From Candidatus Bathyarchaeota archaeon (GTDB taxonomy: Archaea; Thermoproteota; Bathyarchaeia; 40CM-2-53-6; RBG-13-38-9): DNA of 8,893 nucleotides. Numbering within the stretch: the stretch's first letter is position 1; each line of letters begins with the position of its first letter. Positions 7,761-8,893 of the stretch are shown here, in pieces. The stretch spans positions 1 through 8,893 of the forward strand of contig JAOZGV010000002.1 in assembly GCA_026015225.1 (NCBI GenBank). Direction: 5' to 3'. The notes beneath the pieces were generated by a model that worked only from the letters and a program-made list of their open reading frames with translations, was not told the origin of the DNA and made no database searches. Made by a program: the position numbers and the translations under genes.

Positions 7761-7995
7761 GTCTTTCTTTAATATCCATAAGTTCCCTCTGTTGGCTAAT
7801 AAGAATCGACATGAACATTGTTTCAGTCAATATAGCCCTAGTGGCCATGCTTCCAGCCGAGGCATTCATTCTGCAAATATTCATAACAGTATCGAATGCA
7901 CCAATATCTTTGCCCCTCAAAGCCTTGCGCAACCCTTTCCAACGAGCAATCTCCCTATCCAAAGCCTGTCTATAAGAGGGGACTGTCCTCCCCAA
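7726..7995 (-). CDS. Small helical protein of the polymerase cassette (unknown function)
   Basis: This 89-residue protein has no recognised named domain. It should be almost entirely alpha-helical. A basic amphipathic first helix (about 8-27, with REIARWKGLRKALRGK) is followed by an acidic turn and helix with FDTVMNICR (34-42). A small-residue stretch NASAGSMATRA (44-54), a Met-rich helix (57-66) and a Lys/Glu-rich C-terminal helix (67-86) that could form a coiled coil complete it. The start is TTG at 7995, 3 bp after the stop of the RecA-like gene. The GGGGGT formed by the last codons of that gene acts as a ribosome site 7 nt upstream. Its end overlaps the polymerase gene by 35 bp. The tight fit between a RecA-fold protein and a polymerase suggests an adaptor or subunit role, which is inference from context. 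Confidence 0.8.
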   Translation of the reverse strand: MGRTVPSYRQALDREIARWKGLRKALRGKDIGAFDTVMNICRMNASAGSMATRAILTETMFMSILISQQRELMDIKERLEQIAKKLHQT

Positions 7996-7998
7996 AAT

Positions 7999-8688
7999 TT
8001 ATACCCCCATAAAAGATGTCAAAGAAGCATAATCGGTTGGAAAATTGATGATGAAAGGTTTAACTTTTAGGTGCTTCTCTAGAGCAAAACTAAGGATGCC
8101 CTCTTTTTTTCTTAATCTAACCAGAACAGTTGCCCTTTGGGATAATATATCAAAGAAATTTCTATATCGATCATCATGAAAAAAATTCACAATAACAATA
8201 GTCTTTTTATCTGCAGCAATTTCAGAAAGTTTGATGCAAGTCTTGCTGAAAATCTCCTTGGCCTCATACTTTGGAATATCTCTATAAAAGCGGACAATGT
8301 CTGATATTATCAAAAGCTTAGCTTTCTTGCATTTCAAAAAATCATCAAGTTTTTCCAAAATCAAAGAACTGAATTGGTAGGCAGTAAAGACCCTTGAAAC
8401 ATAAATTTTCTCTAGAACCGGCGCATACTCTAAATTGCATTCACGTGCAATTTTGGCTAATAAGTAAGGATTAAATGAGTTTCCTCCATCAATAAAAACT
8501 ACAGGAGAGCCCAAGCCACCATGCTTTGCTGGAAGTTGACAACGAACTGCCAAAGAAAAAGACATGTTCAAGATATCATGGCCATATAAAACGACAAAGT
8601 CTCCAAACTCAAACCCTGCAAATATATCGTCCAATACACCAATTCCTAGAGTAAGCCCACTAACTGTTTCAGTCGACGAAAATGACAT
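7999..8688 (-). CDS. RecA/RadA-superfamily protein with degenerate Walker A
   Basis: This 229-residue protein has the core of archaeal RadA/RadB-type RecA-fold ATPases, without the N-terminal helix-hairpin-helix domain of RadA. It opens with TLGIGVLDDIFAGFEFGD (13-30), the region before the P-loop. The P-loop is lost: position 36 onward reads GHDILNMS where GxxxxGK(S/T) is expected, so the lysine is replaced by Met. FIDGGNSFNPYLLAKIAR (65-82) matches the segment after the P-loop in RadA relatives, and KLLIISD (124-130) is an intact Walker B with D130. VIVNFF (165-170) corresponds to the following strand. ATP hydrolysis is therefore unlikely. The ATG at 8688 is preferred to the in-frame GTG at 8700 because GTGAG lies 7 nt upstream of it and nothing SD-like precedes the GTG. 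It is the first gene of the three-gene cassette. Confidence 0.85.
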   Translation of the reverse strand: MSFSSTETVSGLTLGIGVLDDIFAGFEFGDFVVLYGHDILNMSFSLAVRCQLPAKHGGLGSPVVFIDGGNSFNPYLLAKIARECNLEYAPVLEKIYVSRVFTAYQFSSLILEKLDDFLKCKKAKLLIISDIVRFYRDIPKYEAKEIFSKTCIKLSEIAADKKTIVIVNFFHDDRYRNFFDILSQRATVLVRLRKKEGILSFALEKHLKVKPFIINFPTDYASLTSFMGV

Positions 8689-8727
8689 GATATAGCTCAC
8701 TTTTTTATGATGAAAATAAATAAGAAG

Positions 8728-8754
8728 AATAAAAATTCATCAGGAACCCATTCC
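8728..8754 (-). promoter_or_regulatory. Candidate promoter of the RecA-like/PolB cassette
   Basis: On the minus strand TTTTTATT (plus 8728-8735) is a possible TATA box. A start near 8705-8708 would leave a leader of about 20 nt containing the GTGAG ribosome site (8696-8700). Just upstream is a short inverted repeat, GGAA-CCCA-TTCC (8743-8754), where an operator could sit. A second AT-rich match lies closer to the gene (8718-8727) but would put the transcript start inside the ribosome site. The evidence is positional only. Confidence 0.4.
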
Positions 8755-8827
8755 ACATAGTTAGAGAGAGTGATGAAAGTAAAAATTGTAAGCATGTTGA
8801 ATTGGGCCGCGTGTGATGTGGGAACGA

Positions 8828-8893
8828 ATGATCGGAGAAATAAATATTGTGTTTTTTGAGTATTCTTCAGGAGTCTTCTCTCAGCAATACCTC
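8828..8893 (+). CDS. Start of a divergent gene, truncated by window edge (possible ATP-grasp family)
   Basis: Twenty-two codons run to the right edge without a stop, starting MIGEINIVFFEYSSGVFSQQ. GTGAT (8813-8817) lies 10 nt before the ATG at 8828 and serves as a ribosome site; an in-frame ATG at 8816 is an alternative start. A hydrophobic strand followed by FEYSSG resembles the first strand of some archaeal ATP-grasp ligases (often FEYASG-like). That is a resemblance from memory on few residues and is held loosely. The gene is divergent from the polymerase cassette, so the 139 bp between them should contain both promoters. Confidence 0.45.
   Translation, partial: MIGEINIVFFEYSSGVFSQQYL

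Noticed and set aside
7732..8070. Plus-strand 112-codon frame across the small protein and the end of the RecA-like gene.
   Set aside because: Antisense to two closely packed genes with matching ribosome sites; its composition is that of a reverse-strand shadow.
8712..8717. ATTTTC on the minus strand, matching the ANTTTC hexamer of Sulfolobales damage-inducible promoters.
   Set aside because: It lies downstream of the probable TATA box, not upstream of the BRE, and such hexamers are expected by chance in this AT-rich stretch.
8773..8859. Plus-strand 28-codon frame starting MKVKIVSMLNW.
   Set aside because: Short, no recognised similarity, and it overlaps the better supported frame starting at 8828. 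A real small protein cannot be excluded, but nothing supports it.
8697..8891. Minus-strand frame open from the right edge for 64 codons, ending in a TGA that overlaps the GTG at 8700.
   Set aside because: It looked like the end of an upstream cassette gene. Its translation ends in a Phe/Ile/Leu-rich run typical of translated AT-rich promoter DNA, it covers the likely promoter, and it is antisense to a better supported plus-strand start at 8828.

Overview
The window is archaeal. It carries two group II chaperonin (thermosome) subunits, a TruD/Pus7-type pseudouridine synthase and an archaeal-type family B DNA polymerase. Start regions look archaeal too: TATA-like boxes lie about 25 nt upstream of inferred transcript starts, and several genes start with TTG. 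The DNA is AT-rich. The protein set suggests the TACK side (Bathyarchaeia or another Thermoproteota lineage), but this is an impression from sequence and no phylogeny was run.

Layout, left to right. (1) Positions 1-2700, minus strand: a thermosome operon. The first-transcribed gene (TTG start at 2627) ends in a Gly/Met/Pro-rich tail. After 18 bp comes a second thermosome paralog that runs off the left edge. A TATA box flanked by a perfect 8-bp tandem repeat lies just upstream. (2) Positions 2771-4090, minus strand: an (alpha/alpha)6-barrel glycoside hydrolase of the GH63/mannosylglycerate-hydrolase type with its own promoter. (3) Positions 4091-4407: a 317-bp AT-rich intergenic stretch holding two divergent promoters and a short open frame of uncertain meaning. 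(4) Positions 4408-5433, plus strand: truD, convergent with the next block across a 26-bp gap. (5) Positions 5460-8688, minus strand: a tight three-gene cassette. In transcription order it encodes a RecA/RadA-fold protein with a destroyed Walker A motif, an 89-residue helical protein, and a 766-residue family B polymerase. The polymerase has no recognisable proofreading residues and has altered polymerase motifs A, B and C. (6) Positions 8828-8893, plus strand: the start of a divergent gene, cut by the right edge.

Block 5 is the most interesting part. The polymerase matches the described clade of archaeal PolB paralogs with disrupted catalytic motifs, often called PolB2. It nevertheless keeps the motif A aspartate and the last motif C aspartate, which are the usual two-metal ligands, so it may still synthesise DNA without proofreading. 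Its coupling to a degenerate RecA-like protein and a small helical protein resembles in outline the bacterial ImuA-ImuB-DnaE2 mutasome. I infer a damage-tolerance or mutagenesis module; nothing in the sequence proves it. The chaperonins and the possible compatible-solute hydrolase would fit stress physiology, but they have separate promoters and no shared control is visible.
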